Assembly: GCA_028690725.1 (NCBI GenBank)
Contig: JAQVAR010000003.1
Location: 1-29,661, forward strand
Direction of reading: 5' to 3'
From: Candidatus Iainarchaeum sp.
Lineage (GTDB): Archaea; Iainarchaeota; Iainarchaeia; Iainarchaeales; JAAZKV01
Length of the DNA: 29,661 bases
Numbering within the stretch: the stretch's first letter is position 1; every line of letters begins with the position of its first letter. The translations under genes and the position numbers were made by a program. A model generated the notes under the pieces. The model did not search any database. It was not told the origin of the DNA and worked only from the letters and a program-made list of their open reading frames with translations. Shown one piece after another: positions 6,233-14,123 of this stretch.

Positions 6233-8836
6233 TTATTGTACTATCAAAGCGGGTTTTGTTGGAAAAGCATTTTTTGCTTTTATTTCTTTTGATTCTTCTG
6301 CGTTTTCAATTTCTATTACTCCAAATTCTTTTTCTAATAATGGTTTTACTTCTTCTAAAACTTTTTTTTCATCAAACTCATTAACTAACTTGAAATCATT
6401 GTATTTGTTCATTAGTACTTTTAGGAATCCTTGTATTTCTTTACCATTTTTTTTCATTTCTTCTTTTTCCATTAAAGCATTCATTGCTATTCTAAAATCT
6501 GGTTTTTCCCCACAAACATTTTTAACTATTTTTAGAGCATCCCACTTCCATTTTGGAGCAACAATTATTTTCACGCTAGAAACTTTTTCTATTTTTGCCA
6601 ATTCTTTTATTTTTATTATGTCTTGTCTTACAAGATCAATTATTGATTCTATTCTTTCTAATTGTTCATCAATTAATTCTTCATTAAAAGAAGGCCATTT
6701 TGCATTACTAATAAATGGTTTGTTACCAATTTTTTCCCACAATTCTTCCATAATATGGGAACAAAAAGGACTCATTAATTTCAAAAATTTTTCACTTGTA
6801 TCCTTCGAAACCCTATTTTTTTCAATGTGTTCAAACAATTGCCTTAATTTTATTAGAGAAGTATTGTACTCAAAATTATCAATTTCTTTTGTAACATCTT
6901 TTATTGTTTTGTTTAATTTTGAAAGAGTTTGTTTTGAATCCTCTCCAAAAACATTTTTTTCAAAATAATCAAATATTCTATTAACAAATTTTAAAGAACC
7001 TTGTATTCCTTTTTCGCTCCAATCTCTTGGCTTGTCAGGAGAAGCAATTGATAACAAAAATAGTCTAGCAGTATCAATACCATATTTTTCTGAAACAGTT
7101 TCTGGTAAAACAACATTACCCTTGCTCTTCGACATTTTTACCCCGCCTTCTCCATTCAACATTCCTTGGTGAAACAATTTTTTTGCTGGTTCCCTAAAAT
7201 TAATTAAACCTAAATCAGCGAGAAACTTTGTATAAAATCTAATATAAATTAAATGCATGCAAGCATGTTCATAACCACCAATATATTGGTCAATTGGACA
7301 CCAATAACCAGCCTTTTCTTTGTCAAAAATTTTTTCATTATTCTTTGGATCAGCATAACGAAGAAAATACCAACTAGAATTAACAAAAGTATCCATCGTA
7401 TCCGTTTCTCTTCTAGCATTATTACCACACTTTGGACAAATAACATTAATCCAATCTTTGTTTGTCAAAAGAGGGTTACCACTACCAAATTTTACTTGTC
7501 TTGGTAATTTTACTGGTAAATCTTTTTCTGGTACAGGAACAACACCACATTTTTCACAATGAATAATTGGTATTGGAGTACCCCAATATCTTTGTCTACT
7601 TATACCCCAATCACGCAACTTAAAATTAACAACCCTTTTTCCTTTTTTTTGTTCAATCAAAAAATCAGTTATTTTTTCAATCGCTTTATTACTTTCAATT
7701 CCATCAAATTCTTTTGAATTAATTAATTTTCCTTCATTAGTAAAAGCTCTTTGTTCTGTTATTTTTCCATCAATAACTTGTTTTATTTTAATACCATATT
7801 TTTTTGCAAACTCAAAATCTCTTTGATCATGAGCAGGAACAGCCATTACCATCCCACAACCATAATCAGCTAAAACAAAATTACCAGCATACACTGGAAT
7901 TTTTTCATTATTAACAGGATTAACAGCATAACTCCCAGTGAAAACTCCTTCTTTTTCCATTAACTCTAATTCTTTTTCTGAAACAGAATTTAATCTTTTT
8001 AAAAAATTTTCAACTTCTTTTTTTTGTTCTTTTGTAACTAATTCAAATAAATTTTTGTGTTGTGCTGAAACAACCATAAAAGTAACACCAAAAATAGTGT
8101 CTGGCCTAGTAGTAAAAATATTCCAGTTTTTTCCATTAATCTCAAAACTAATTTCTGTCCCATGACTTTTTCCAATCCAATTTTTTTGCATTGCCCTAGT
8201 TTTTTGTGGCCAACCATCCAAAGAATCTATTGACTCATACAATTCATCAGCATAATCAGTTATTTTGAAAAACCATTGTTTCAAATGTTTTATCTTAACT
8301 TTTGTTTCCTCATGCCTCCAACAAAAACCATTTTGAACTTGTTCGTTAGCAAGAACAGTATTACACTCGGGGCACCAATTGACAGCACTCTCTTTTTGAT
8401 AAGCCAATCCCTTTTCAAACATTTTTAAAAAAATCCATTGATCCCACTTATAATAATCAGGATCAGCAGTATTAACAACTCTAGACCAATCATAACTCAA
8501 GCCAAGAGAAGATAATTGTCTAACATAATTTTTTATCGAATTATTAGTATAATCCTCTGGATGCTCACAAGCCTTAATAGCAGCATTCTCTGCAGGAAGA
8601 CCCAAAGCATCAAAACCCATTGGTTGTAAAACATTAAAATCTTGCATCCTTTTAAATCTAGCAAAAACATCTCCAATAACAAAATTTAGGGCATGACCCA
8701 AATGCAAACCAGAACCACTAGGATAAGGAAACATTGACAAAACATAAAACTTTTTTTTCTTATCTTCCCTAACCTCAAATAGTTTAGATTCTCCCCAAGA
8801 TTTTTGCCACTTCTCCTCAACACTCTTAAAATCCAT
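6233..8836 (-). CDS. leuS: leucyl-tRNA synthetase, bacterial type
   Basis: 867 residues, matching bacterial LeuRS (about 860) rather than the longer archaeal/eukaryal form. HIGH motif HLGH at 45-48 in MFPYPSGSGLHLGH; LGLPAENAAIK at about 78-88, a bacterial signature; zinc site near CPEC (155-158). The CP1 editing domain spans about 225-400 with TTRPDTIFG (242-250) and AVPAHDQRDFEFA holding the editing aspartate. There is a second cysteine pair CPKC near 467-470, and KMSKS at 567-571. The C-terminus ends KPALIVQ. The enzyme charges tRNA-Leu and hydrolyses mischarged tRNA. I start at ATG 8836; the upstream ATG at 8893 would add an unrelated hydrophobic stretch and lie in the promoter. TATA at 8859-8870. 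Confidence 0.96.
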   Translation of the reverse strand: MDFKSVEEKWQKSWGESKLFEVREDKKKKFYVLSMFPYPSGSGLHLGHALNFVIGDVFARFKRMQDFNVLQPMGFDALGLPAENAAIKACEHPEDYTNNSIKNYVRQLSSLGLSYDWSRVVNTADPDYYKWDQWIFLKMFEKGLAYQKESAVNWCPECNTVLANEQVQNGFCWRHEETKVKIKHLKQWFFKITDYADELYESIDSLDGWPQKTRAMQKNWIGKSHGTEISFEINGKNWNIFTTRPDTIFGVTFMVVSAQHKNLFELVTKEQKKEVENFLKRLNSVSEKELELMEKEGVFTGSYAVNPVNNEKIPVYAGNFVLADYGCGMVMAVPAHDQRDFEFAKKYGIKIKQVIDGKITEQRAFTNEGKLINSKEFDGIESNKAIEKITDFLIEQKKGKRVVNFKLRDWGISRQRYWGTPIPIIHCEKCGVVPVPEKDLPVKLPRQVKFGSGNPLLTNKDWINVICPKCGNNARRETDTMDTFVNSSWYFLRYADPKNNEKIFDKEKAGYWCPIDQYIGGYEHACMHLIYIRFYTKFLADLGLINFREPAKKLFHQGMLNGEGGVKMSKSKGNVVLPETVSEKYGIDTARLFLLSIASPDKPRDWSEKGIQGSLKFVNRIFDYFEKNVFGEDSKQTLSKLNKTIKDVTKEIDNFEYNTSLIKLRQLFEHIEKNRVSKDTSEKFLKLMSPFCSHIMEELWEKIGNKPFISNAKWPSFNEELIDEQLERIESIIDLVRQDIIKIKELAKIEKVSSVKIIVAPKWKWDALKIVKNVCGEKPDFRIAMNALMEKEEMKKNGKEIQGFLKVLMNKYNDFKLVNEFDEKKVLEEVKPLLEKEFGVIEIENAEESKEIKAKNAFPTKPALIVQ

Positions 8837-8858
8837 AACAATCTCAAACAAAAAAAGA

Positions 8859-8870
8859 GTTTTAAATATG
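8859..8870 (-). promoter_or_regulatory. TATA-like box of leuS
   Basis: Minus strand CATATTTAAAAC, centred about 28 bases before ATG 8836. It shares a compact divergent promoter region with the NYN gene. Confidence 0.6.
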
Positions 8871-8873
8871 ACT

Positions 8874-8903
8874 ATTGTCGTAATTCGAAACAAGTTTTTA
8901 AAT
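8874..8903 (+). promoter_or_regulatory. promoter of the NYN gene with ATTGTCGTA box
   Basis: ATTGTCGTA (8874-8882) followed by the TATA-like TTTTTAAAT (8895-8903), 30 bases before ATG 8925. The same two boxes with identical 21-base start-to-start spacing recur at 9528-9557. The upstream box may be a BRE/activator site shared with leuS. Confidence 0.55.
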
Positions 8904-8924
8904 CAAGAGCAAAACACTTTTTTT

Positions 8925-9491
8925 ATGAAAAGAACACATATTTTTATTGATGGTAGCAATTTATATCATAATTTAAAAAAAATTGGTTTACAAAACATTA
9001 GTTTTAGAGAACTTATTAAACTCTTGAATAATGATTCTTCAACAAAAATATTTTATTATAATGCTTCTCTCGACATTAGTTTTAACCAAGAAAAATATTG
9101 GAATCAACAAAAATTCTTTGATAGTTTAAAAAAAATTCCTAATTTTAATTTAGTTTTGTGTAAATTAAGAAAACACAAAAGAAAAAATGGTTTTATTTTT
9201 GATATCAAAGGAGATGACGTTAATTTAGCTATTGATCTTGTTTCAGAAGCTTATGAAGATAATTATGATACCGCAACAATTGTTTCTGGAGACGAAGATT
9301 TTGTACCCGCAATAAAAAAAGTTCAAAAACTAGGAAAAACTGTTATAAACGCTTATTTCAAAAGCAGTTCTTCTGCATCACTAAAAAAGATTTGTGATAA
9401 CTCAATTTATTTGAACAAAGAACTAGAAAAAATTATTACTGCCCGGCATTGCCACAAAGACCATACCGGGGAAAATATAATTAACTTATAA
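8925..9491 (+). CDS. NYN/LabA-like PIN-superfamily ribonuclease
   Basis: 188 residues from ATG 8925; the upstream ATG at 8868 lies within the leuS promoter. IFIDGSNLYHNL gives the first catalytic aspartate, KGDDVNLAIDLV the second acidic cluster, and ATIVSGDEDFVPAIKKVQKLGKTVINAYF the third (SGDxDF), in the order and spacing of NYN domains. These are metal-dependent RNA nucleases of the PIN-like fold, in the cytoplasm. The last 20 residues (ARHCHKDHTGEN) are histidine/cysteine-rich and encoded by a strikingly GC-rich patch unlike the rest of the gene. The exact RNA target is unknown. Confidence 0.88.
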   Translation: MKRTHIFIDGSNLYHNLKKIGLQNISFRELIKLLNNDSSTKIFYYNASLDISFNQEKYWNQQKFFDSLKKIPNFNLVLCKLRKHKRKNGFIFDIKGDDVNLAIDLVSEAYEDNYDTATIVSGDEDFVPAIKKVQKLGKTVINAYFKSSSSASLKKICDNSIYLNKELEKIITARHCHKDHTGENIINL

Positions 9492-9527
9492 AGTTCAAAG
9501 TTTTTAAACCTTGCTTTTTCAAAGGCG

Positions 9528-9557
9528 ATTGTCGTATTTCAAATTAGCTTTTTAAAT
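9528..9557 (+). promoter_or_regulatory. second copy of the ATTGTCGTA/TATA promoter
   Basis: ATTGTCGTA (9528-9536) and TTTTTAAAT (9549-9557), the same spacing as at 8874-8903. It points right, 29 bases before an ATG at 9578 that opens an 81-codon frame running antisense through most of csaA. It could drive an antisense RNA or be a relic. Confidence 0.4.
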
Positions 9558-9645
9558 AAACAAACTGGCTTTCTATTATGAGAATTTATCTTTTATTTTT
9601 AAATTCGTTTCTTAGTTTTTCTGAAGCCAAATCAATTGTATTATT

Positions 9646-9972
9646 TTATAACAATTTTAAACCATTTTTTGTTTTTTTGTCTATTGTTGCTAGCACAACA
9701 CCATTTTCTGTTATGAATCCAGTTACTAAGCATTCTGAAATAAAATTTGCTACTTGTTTTGGTGGAAAATTTGTTACAGCAATTATTTGTTTTCCGATTA
9801 AATCTTCTTTTTTGTATAATTGAGTTATTTGGGCACTAGACTTTTTTATTCCAAATTCTCCAAAATCAATTTCTAATTTATAAGCTGGTTTTTTTGCTTC
9901 TGGAAAATCATCCACTTTTATTATTGTGCCTATTCTCAAATTAACTTTTTCAAACTCTTGCCATGAAATCAT
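9646..9972 (-). CDS. csaA: CsaA-like tRNA-binding protein
   Basis: 108 residues from ATG 9972, chosen over GTG 9981 because a GTGA stretch lies five bases before the ATG. The OB-fold (EMAPII/Trbp111) signature is clear: FEKVNLRIGTIIKVDDFPEAKKPAYKL, then KKSSAQITQLYKKEDLIGKQIIAVTNFPPKQVANFISECLVTGF. The KPAYKL and SSAQIT and NFPPKQ elements are those of CsaA rather than of the MetRS beta domain. CsaA forms a homodimer that binds tRNA and has chaperone/export-related activity in Bacillus. The MetRS in this window lacks such a C-terminal domain, so an accessory role for MetRS is conceivable but not shown. The gene stands alone. Confidence 0.9.
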   Translation of the reverse strand: MISWQEFEKVNLRIGTIIKVDDFPEAKKPAYKLEIDFGEFGIKKSSAQITQLYKKEDLIGKQIIAVTNFPPKQVANFISECLVTGFITENGVVLATIDKKTKNGLKLL

Positions 9973-10223
9973 TTTAGTCACTTATACTAATACAAAACAA
10001 TGTGATATTTTTGGTTTTGAACTTTTGTTTGGAATAACCACGATTAAATTAAGTACAAACTATTTAAATTATTATCAAATTAATCATATTTCTTAAAACA
10101 AATCGAAGTTTTACAAAGTGAAACAGAAAAACTTAATGAAACAAAAAAATTCAAAAATACAAATTATTAAAACAACAAGGAATTCAAAAATTCTTAAAAC
10201 AAATAAAATGATTTTATTTAAAA
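9973..10223 (+). other. 250-bp stretch without an intact gene
   Basis: It contains the probable csaA promoter (AT-rich box near 9998-10010). On the plus strand there is a possible decayed frame: 10085-10150 reads as a Q/E/K-rich helical peptide and, after a shift in an A-run near 10145, continues as KLLKQQGIQKFLKQIK to a TGA at 10209-10211. An imperfect AT hairpin around 10202-10219 precedes the stop of the next gene. I see no RNA gene. Confidence 0.4.
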
Positions 10224-11012
10224 TTAAAAACAACTCTTAACCTGTCTCCTCAATTCATCAGCCACAATTTTATTCCTAGAAACAAGAACAGGAATTCTCG
10301 TCTTCTTTTCAAAAACAGTTTTGAAAAAATTATTTATATCCAATTTAGATGGATCTTTTGTTGAATTATATACTTCATCTAATGCATTTTTTATTTCAAT
10401 AGGATAAAACACTTGTACTATCATATCTCTAAATACAAAAAAACTATTATCAAATCCAAATTTTACTCCAATTTTTTCTTTTACCCCCAACTTTTTCCAA
10501 AATTCTGCACACCACTTATCAATTGGTTTTGCATTAGGAGTAATAGAATAAAAATTTGATTTCAAAATAAATTCTCGCATTTCACAATAAGTATTTTTTT
10601 CAACAAATAATGGAATCCAAAAATGAATCCATTGTAAAACAATTTCGTCATTTTTAGAAAGTTCTAAACGTTTACAAGTTTCAACTAAAAATTTATCAAC
10701 TTCAAAAATAGTTTCAAAAATAATTTTTTCTTCAAAACTAAAAACTTTTGAACCTGTTTTCAAATTTTCCAAAAGTTTTGAAAGAAAAACCAAGTTTTTT
10801 TCAACCCATTGTTGGTTAAGCAAATATTTTCCTTCAATTTTAATAACAATACCTTCTTCAACAAACGATAATAATAATTTGTGAACAGCTTGATAAGAAA
10901 TTTCTTTAGAAGAAATTTTTTCAACCCTAGAATAAATTTCTTTAGCAGAAAGCGGCCATTCCTCAAACAAAACCCTAAAAATCAAATTTTTTGAAGAATC
11001 ACTAAAAAACAT
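10224..11012 (-). CDS. winged-helix transcriptional regulator with C-terminal unknown domain
   Basis: 262 residues. The N-terminal 70 (FRVLFEEWPLSAKEIYSRVEKISSKEISYQAVHKLLLSFVEEGIVIKIEGKYLL) form a winged helix: the WPLSAKEI helix, the ISYQAVHKLL recognition helix and a wing ending in KYLL. A linker helix follows, then a mostly alpha/beta C-terminal domain (about 95-262) with aromatic and cysteine residues (CEMREF, WCAEFW) that I cannot assign; a ligand or effector-sensing role is likely by analogy to other archaeal two-domain regulators. It ends KTRIPVLVSRNKIVADELRRQ. It is divergent from the arginine decarboxylase, so it could control that gene or itself. A TATA-like box at about 11033-11045 gives an almost leaderless start. 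Confidence 0.75.
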   Translation of the reverse strand: MFFSDSSKNLIFRVLFEEWPLSAKEIYSRVEKISSKEISYQAVHKLLLSFVEEGIVIKIEGKYLLNQQWVEKNLVFLSKLLENLKTGSKVFSFEEKIIFETIFEVDKFLVETCKRLELSKNDEIVLQWIHFWIPLFVEKNTYCEMREFILKSNFYSITPNAKPIDKWCAEFWKKLGVKEKIGVKFGFDNSFFVFRDMIVQVFYPIEIKNALDEVYNSTKDPSKLDINNFFKTVFEKKTRIPVLVSRNKIVADELRRQVKSCF

Positions 11013-11061
11013 AAATAAAATATTAAAAGAAACATATTAAATTTGCTTCGCCAAAGAACGA

Positions 11062-11071
11062 ATAATTAAAA
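11062..11071 (+). promoter_or_regulatory. TATA-like box of the arginine decarboxylase gene
   Basis: ATAATTAAAA centred about 28 bases before ATG 11094; no ribosome-binding motif precedes the start, so translation is likely leaderless. Confidence 0.45.
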
Positions 11072-11093
11072 ACACTAAAAACATTATTTTTTT

Positions 11094-11558
11094 ATGAAAT
11101 GCTTGGGGATAACAAAAAAAATTGCGATAACAAGTGGTTTTGGAGAATCTGATACTAGCAAATTAAACGCTTTTGACAACGCTTTAATAGACGCAGGAAT
11201 ACACGATTGTAACCTAATAAAAGTATCATCAATACTCGCAAAAAATACAAAAATAACAAAAAAATTTATGATAGAAAAAGGTAGCTTTGTGCCCTGCGTA
11301 TTAAGCACACAAAACGGATTAAAAAAAGAAATTATTTGCTCAGGAATCGGAATAGGATTCAACAACCAAAAATATGGTTTTGTAATGGAAGCCAAAGGAA
11401 AAAATGAAAACAAAGTAACAACAGTTTTAGAAAAAAAACTAGGAGAAATGGCTAAAAACAGAAAACAAAAAATAATACAAAAAAAAATTATCACAAAAAA
11501 AGCAAAAATAAACAAAAAATATGGTTGTGTAATAACCGCCGTAATCTACTTATTCTAA
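11094..11558 (+). CDS. pdaD: pyruvoyl-dependent arginine decarboxylase
   Basis: 154 residues, the usual size. SGFGESDTSKLNAFDNALIDAGIHDCNLIKVSSIL is diagnostic; the proenzyme self-cleaves between the two serines (S45 and S46), turning the second into the pyruvoyl cofactor. GFVMEAKG near residue 99 carries the catalytic glutamate. The C-terminal KYGCVITAVIYLF closes the beta subunit. The enzyme converts arginine to agmatine, the first step to archaeal polyamines and to agmatidine in tRNA-Ile2. The final 40 residues are unusually lysine-rich. Transcribed divergently from a winged-helix regulator and 86 bases before the FIST gene; co-transcription with it is possible but uncertain. Confidence 0.93.
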   Translation: MKCLGITKKIAITSGFGESDTSKLNAFDNALIDAGIHDCNLIKVSSILAKNTKITKKFMIEKGSFVPCVLSTQNGLKKEIICSGIGIGFNNQKYGFVMEAKGKNENKVTTVLEKKLGEMAKNRKQKIIQKKIITKKAKINKKYGCVITAVIYLF

Positions 11559-11644
11559 ACAAAACAAAAAATAATACAAAAAAAGCTTGTTTTGATAACA
11601 GAAAAGTTATTATTACACAAAAAACAATACTAAAATGATAAACA

Positions 11645-12910
11645 ATGGTTTTTGAAGTAGGAATAGGAACAAGCCAAAACTGGGACCCAGAAAAAGCCGC
11701 AGAAGAAGCAATTCTTAATGCCAAAAAAAGTCTTTCAGGAAACCCTAGTTTATGTTTTATGTTTTCTACAATACATTATGCAAAAAATAACGGTTTTAAA
11801 AAAATTTTAAATAAAATATTTACAAAAATACCCGTTAGTACCCCATTAGTAGGTTGTACTACCCCTGGGTATATTACTAACTGTCATTGTGGAACCAAAG
11901 GAATCATTATTTTATTAATAAATTCCGAAGAAATACAAGTGTTTGAAACATACGCAACAAAAACTAAACAAGCCCCTATAAAAGCAGTTAAAAAAGTTAT
12001 AAATCAAATAAAAAAATTTGAACCCCAAAACTATAAAAATAAAATTTTAATTGAATTTACTTCTGGACCAACTATGCCAACCCTGCCAATATTTAAAAAA
12101 ATTAATTTAATTAAATCTCAAAGAATTGGAAATATCTTTTGTAAATTGCTGCCCCTCACATCCATAATAGGGTATGGTGTCGCAAAAGATGATGAAATAT
12201 TAAACATAATTGATTCAGAACTTAAAGATTATTATTTGATAGGCGGAGCAAATATTGACGATGGAAATCTTAGTTGTAATTATCAATTTTTCAAAAACAA
12301 AGTATTGACTAATTCAATAGTGGGCCTTTGTATTTACACAAATAAAAATATAATAGTTGATGGCTTTTTAGAAATGCAAAAAGCATCTAATGATTTTGAA
12401 ATTACAAAAACCGATAGATCGCGTAGAATTATAAAAGAAATAGAAAATTTCCCTGCAACAGAAAAGTTTTTGGAAAAAACAGGTTTGGATGAAATTGCAT
12501 TTAAAAATAAATCTTTATTATATAGAACAACTTTATTTTATCCGGTTGGATTTACTGAAAAACCCAACTCATCAACCGCAATAGGTGCAATATATGGGAA
12601 TAATATTTTGTTAGGGCATAAACTTATTGGAAATAAATGTTATATTCTTTCATCAAGCGGAAAGTTTATTTTAGAGACACCTATGAAATTAGAAAAATAT
12701 TTTAGTTCTAAAAAAAGTTTAATGTTTGTTTCTGGTTGTGAAACTGGACTTGAAGCGCTTGGGAAAAAAATATATATTCAACAAGAAAAGCTTTTAGAGT
12801 TTACACACAACACGCCATTTATTACAATTTTTTTCGGTGGAGAACATTACAAAAAACCAAATGAAAAATCAGAAATTAGAACACATTCATTTAATTCAAT
12901 AATTATATAG
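11645..12910 (+). CDS. FIST-domain sensory protein
   Basis: 421 residues. The start FEVGIGTSQNWDPEKAAEEAILNAKKSL is the FIST_N opening (G-x-G-x-S...A-A-x-E-A), followed by STPLVGCTTPGYI and a long alpha/beta region; the FIST_C part is about 255-421 with LYRTTLFYPVGF, the SGCETGLEALG stretch (probably the G-C-R-x-R-L-like end motif, diverged) and TPFITIFFGGEH. FIST proteins are thought to bind small ligands such as amino acids and to act as input domains. Here the domain stands alone, with no kinase or output domain, so any signalling must go through a partner. The next gene, eight bases on, encodes a large GNAT-like protein and is the obvious candidate partner. Confidence 0.87.
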   Translation: MVFEVGIGTSQNWDPEKAAEEAILNAKKSLSGNPSLCFMFSTIHYAKNNGFKKILNKIFTKIPVSTPLVGCTTPGYITNCHCGTKGIIILLINSEEIQVFETYATKTKQAPIKAVKKVINQIKKFEPQNYKNKILIEFTSGPTMPTLPIFKKINLIKSQRIGNIFCKLLPLTSIIGYGVAKDDEILNIIDSELKDYYLIGGANIDDGNLSCNYQFFKNKVLTNSIVGLCIYTNKNIIVDGFLEMQKASNDFEITKTDRSRRIIKEIENFPATEKFLEKTGLDEIAFKNKSLLYRTTLFYPVGFTEKPNSSTAIGAIYGNNILLGHKLIGNKCYILSSSGKFILETPMKLEKYFSSKKSLMFVSGCETGLEALGKKIYIQQEKLLEFTHNTPFITIFFGGEHYKKPNEKSEIRTHSFNSIII

Positions 12911-12917
12911 TGGTACT

Positions 12918-14057
12918 ATGGAAATAAAATTTAAAGACTATTCAAATTCATTTGAAAATAAGTTAAATATACTTTTTTTTGATTCAGTATTTAAAAAAAG
13001 AGAAGAATTTGAATATGTAAAAGAGCACTCTTGGATAGAACGATATAAATATGAAAAAAATTCCATACAACTTTTAGCAATAAACAAAAATGAAATTATT
13101 GCATCAATTGGCGTTTTACCAATTGAAACACGAGTAAATAATAAAATATATAAAGGCGGGTGTTTTGTTGACAATTGTGTTTTAGACAAATATTCTAAAG
13201 ATATAGTTAAAATAACTTTTAAAATGTTTAATGAACTTGAAAAAGTTATCATTGACAAGAAATTTGATTTTTTAATAGGGTGGGATTATATTAAACACAA
13301 AAATAACTATTCTAAATTAATCAAAGAAAAAAAATATATTACAAAAGAAGGAATAAATTGGATATCAGGGGGTTTTGAATATAAAAAAAATAATCCAAAA
13401 AAATGGCAAGCAGGAAAAACTATTTTAATTGAATTTATTTTAGCCAAAATATATAATAGAATAAAACTTAATTTAATAAAAAAAGATAAAGGAATAAAAG
13501 TTAGGTTTATTAAAAATTCAGATTATTCGAAAATATCTAATTTAATTCATCAATGTTATCCAAAAGATTTTATAATTAATTATAACAAAAAAACTTTCTC
13601 AAACTTATTAAAAAAATATGTGATGAGTGGAATAATTATAGAAAAAAACGGGAAAATTGTTGCTGCAGCCCCTTTTCAAATAGGGTCTTGGAGCGGATGG
13701 ATGTATGGCAACCCAAGTAAAACAAAAGATTGGGAAATATTCAATACAATTTTACCAGAAATTATTGCAATTGATCCAAAATATAAAAAAACAAACATCC
13801 CAAAAATATTATCAGTTGCCTTAATTAAAGAAACTCAAAAAAATAATTTATTTTCTAAAACAAATGGTTTTGTGACTGATGTATTTGATACAGCTATTTC
13901 TTGGCGAAAAAAAGCACATACTGATGCTAGCTATTTAGAGCCAAAAATGGATTTTGGAATGTTTATTGCAAAAAGTTTTAATAAAAAACTTAAATTTACT
14001 AAAAATCAAATTTGGCACATCCCACCACGAAATATAATTTCGCCAAAATTAAAATAA
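12918..14057 (+). CDS. large GNAT-like protein, probably two acetyltransferase-type domains
   Basis: 379 residues, about twice a single GNAT domain. Residues 1-130 resemble an N-terminal GNAT fold (QLLAINKNEIIASIGVLPIETRVNNKIYKGGCFVDNCVLDKYSKDIVKITFKMFNELEKV): a strand pair, then the V-x-P-x-Y-like turn, but without the clean R/Q-x-x-G-x-G acetyl-CoA loop. Residues about 190-370 begin again with KVRFIKNSDYSKISNLIHQCYP and SGIIIEKNGKIVAAAPF, a second GNAT-like core, ending in a segment with GFVTDVFDTAISWRK. The weak CoA loop means catalysis is uncertain. It follows the FIST gene by seven bases and shares its codon use. FIST plus this protein looks like one functional unit. Confidence 0.7.
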   Translation: MEIKFKDYSNSFENKLNILFFDSVFKKREEFEYVKEHSWIERYKYEKNSIQLLAINKNEIIASIGVLPIETRVNNKIYKGGCFVDNCVLDKYSKDIVKITFKMFNELEKVIIDKKFDFLIGWDYIKHKNNYSKLIKEKKYITKEGINWISGGFEYKKNNPKKWQAGKTILIEFILAKIYNRIKLNLIKKDKGIKVRFIKNSDYSKISNLIHQCYPKDFIINYNKKTFSNLLKKYVMSGIIIEKNGKIVAAAPFQIGSWSGWMYGNPSKTKDWEIFNTILPEIIAIDPKYKKTNIPKILSVALIKETQKNNLFSKTNGFVTDVFDTAISWRKKAHTDASYLEPKMDFGMFIAKSFNKKLKFTKNQIWHIPPRNIISPKLK

Positions 14058-14123
14058 TTATCCAAAAAAAGCAACCAAACACAAACTTACCAAATCGAAT
14101 TTAATTTATTATTTTTAAAAAAA

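Noticed and set aside
6390..6968. Plus-strand frame of 192 codons inside leuS
   Set aside because: Shadow of LeuRS; low-complexity F/S/L composition and no family signal.
8837..8893. N-terminal extension of LeuRS to 8893
   Set aside because: It adds 19 non-homologous residues and covers the TATA-like box at 8859-8870.
9578..9823. 81-codon plus-strand frame opposite csaA
   Set aside because: Most of it is antisense to a clear CsaA gene, so I do not call it a protein, although the promoter-like pair before it is kept as a finding.
11084..11515. Long hydrophobic minus-strand frame of 143 codons
   Set aside because: It is the reverse strand of the arginine decarboxylase gene; the sequence is F/I/P-rich as expected from A-rich coding on the other strand, and no promoter serves it.
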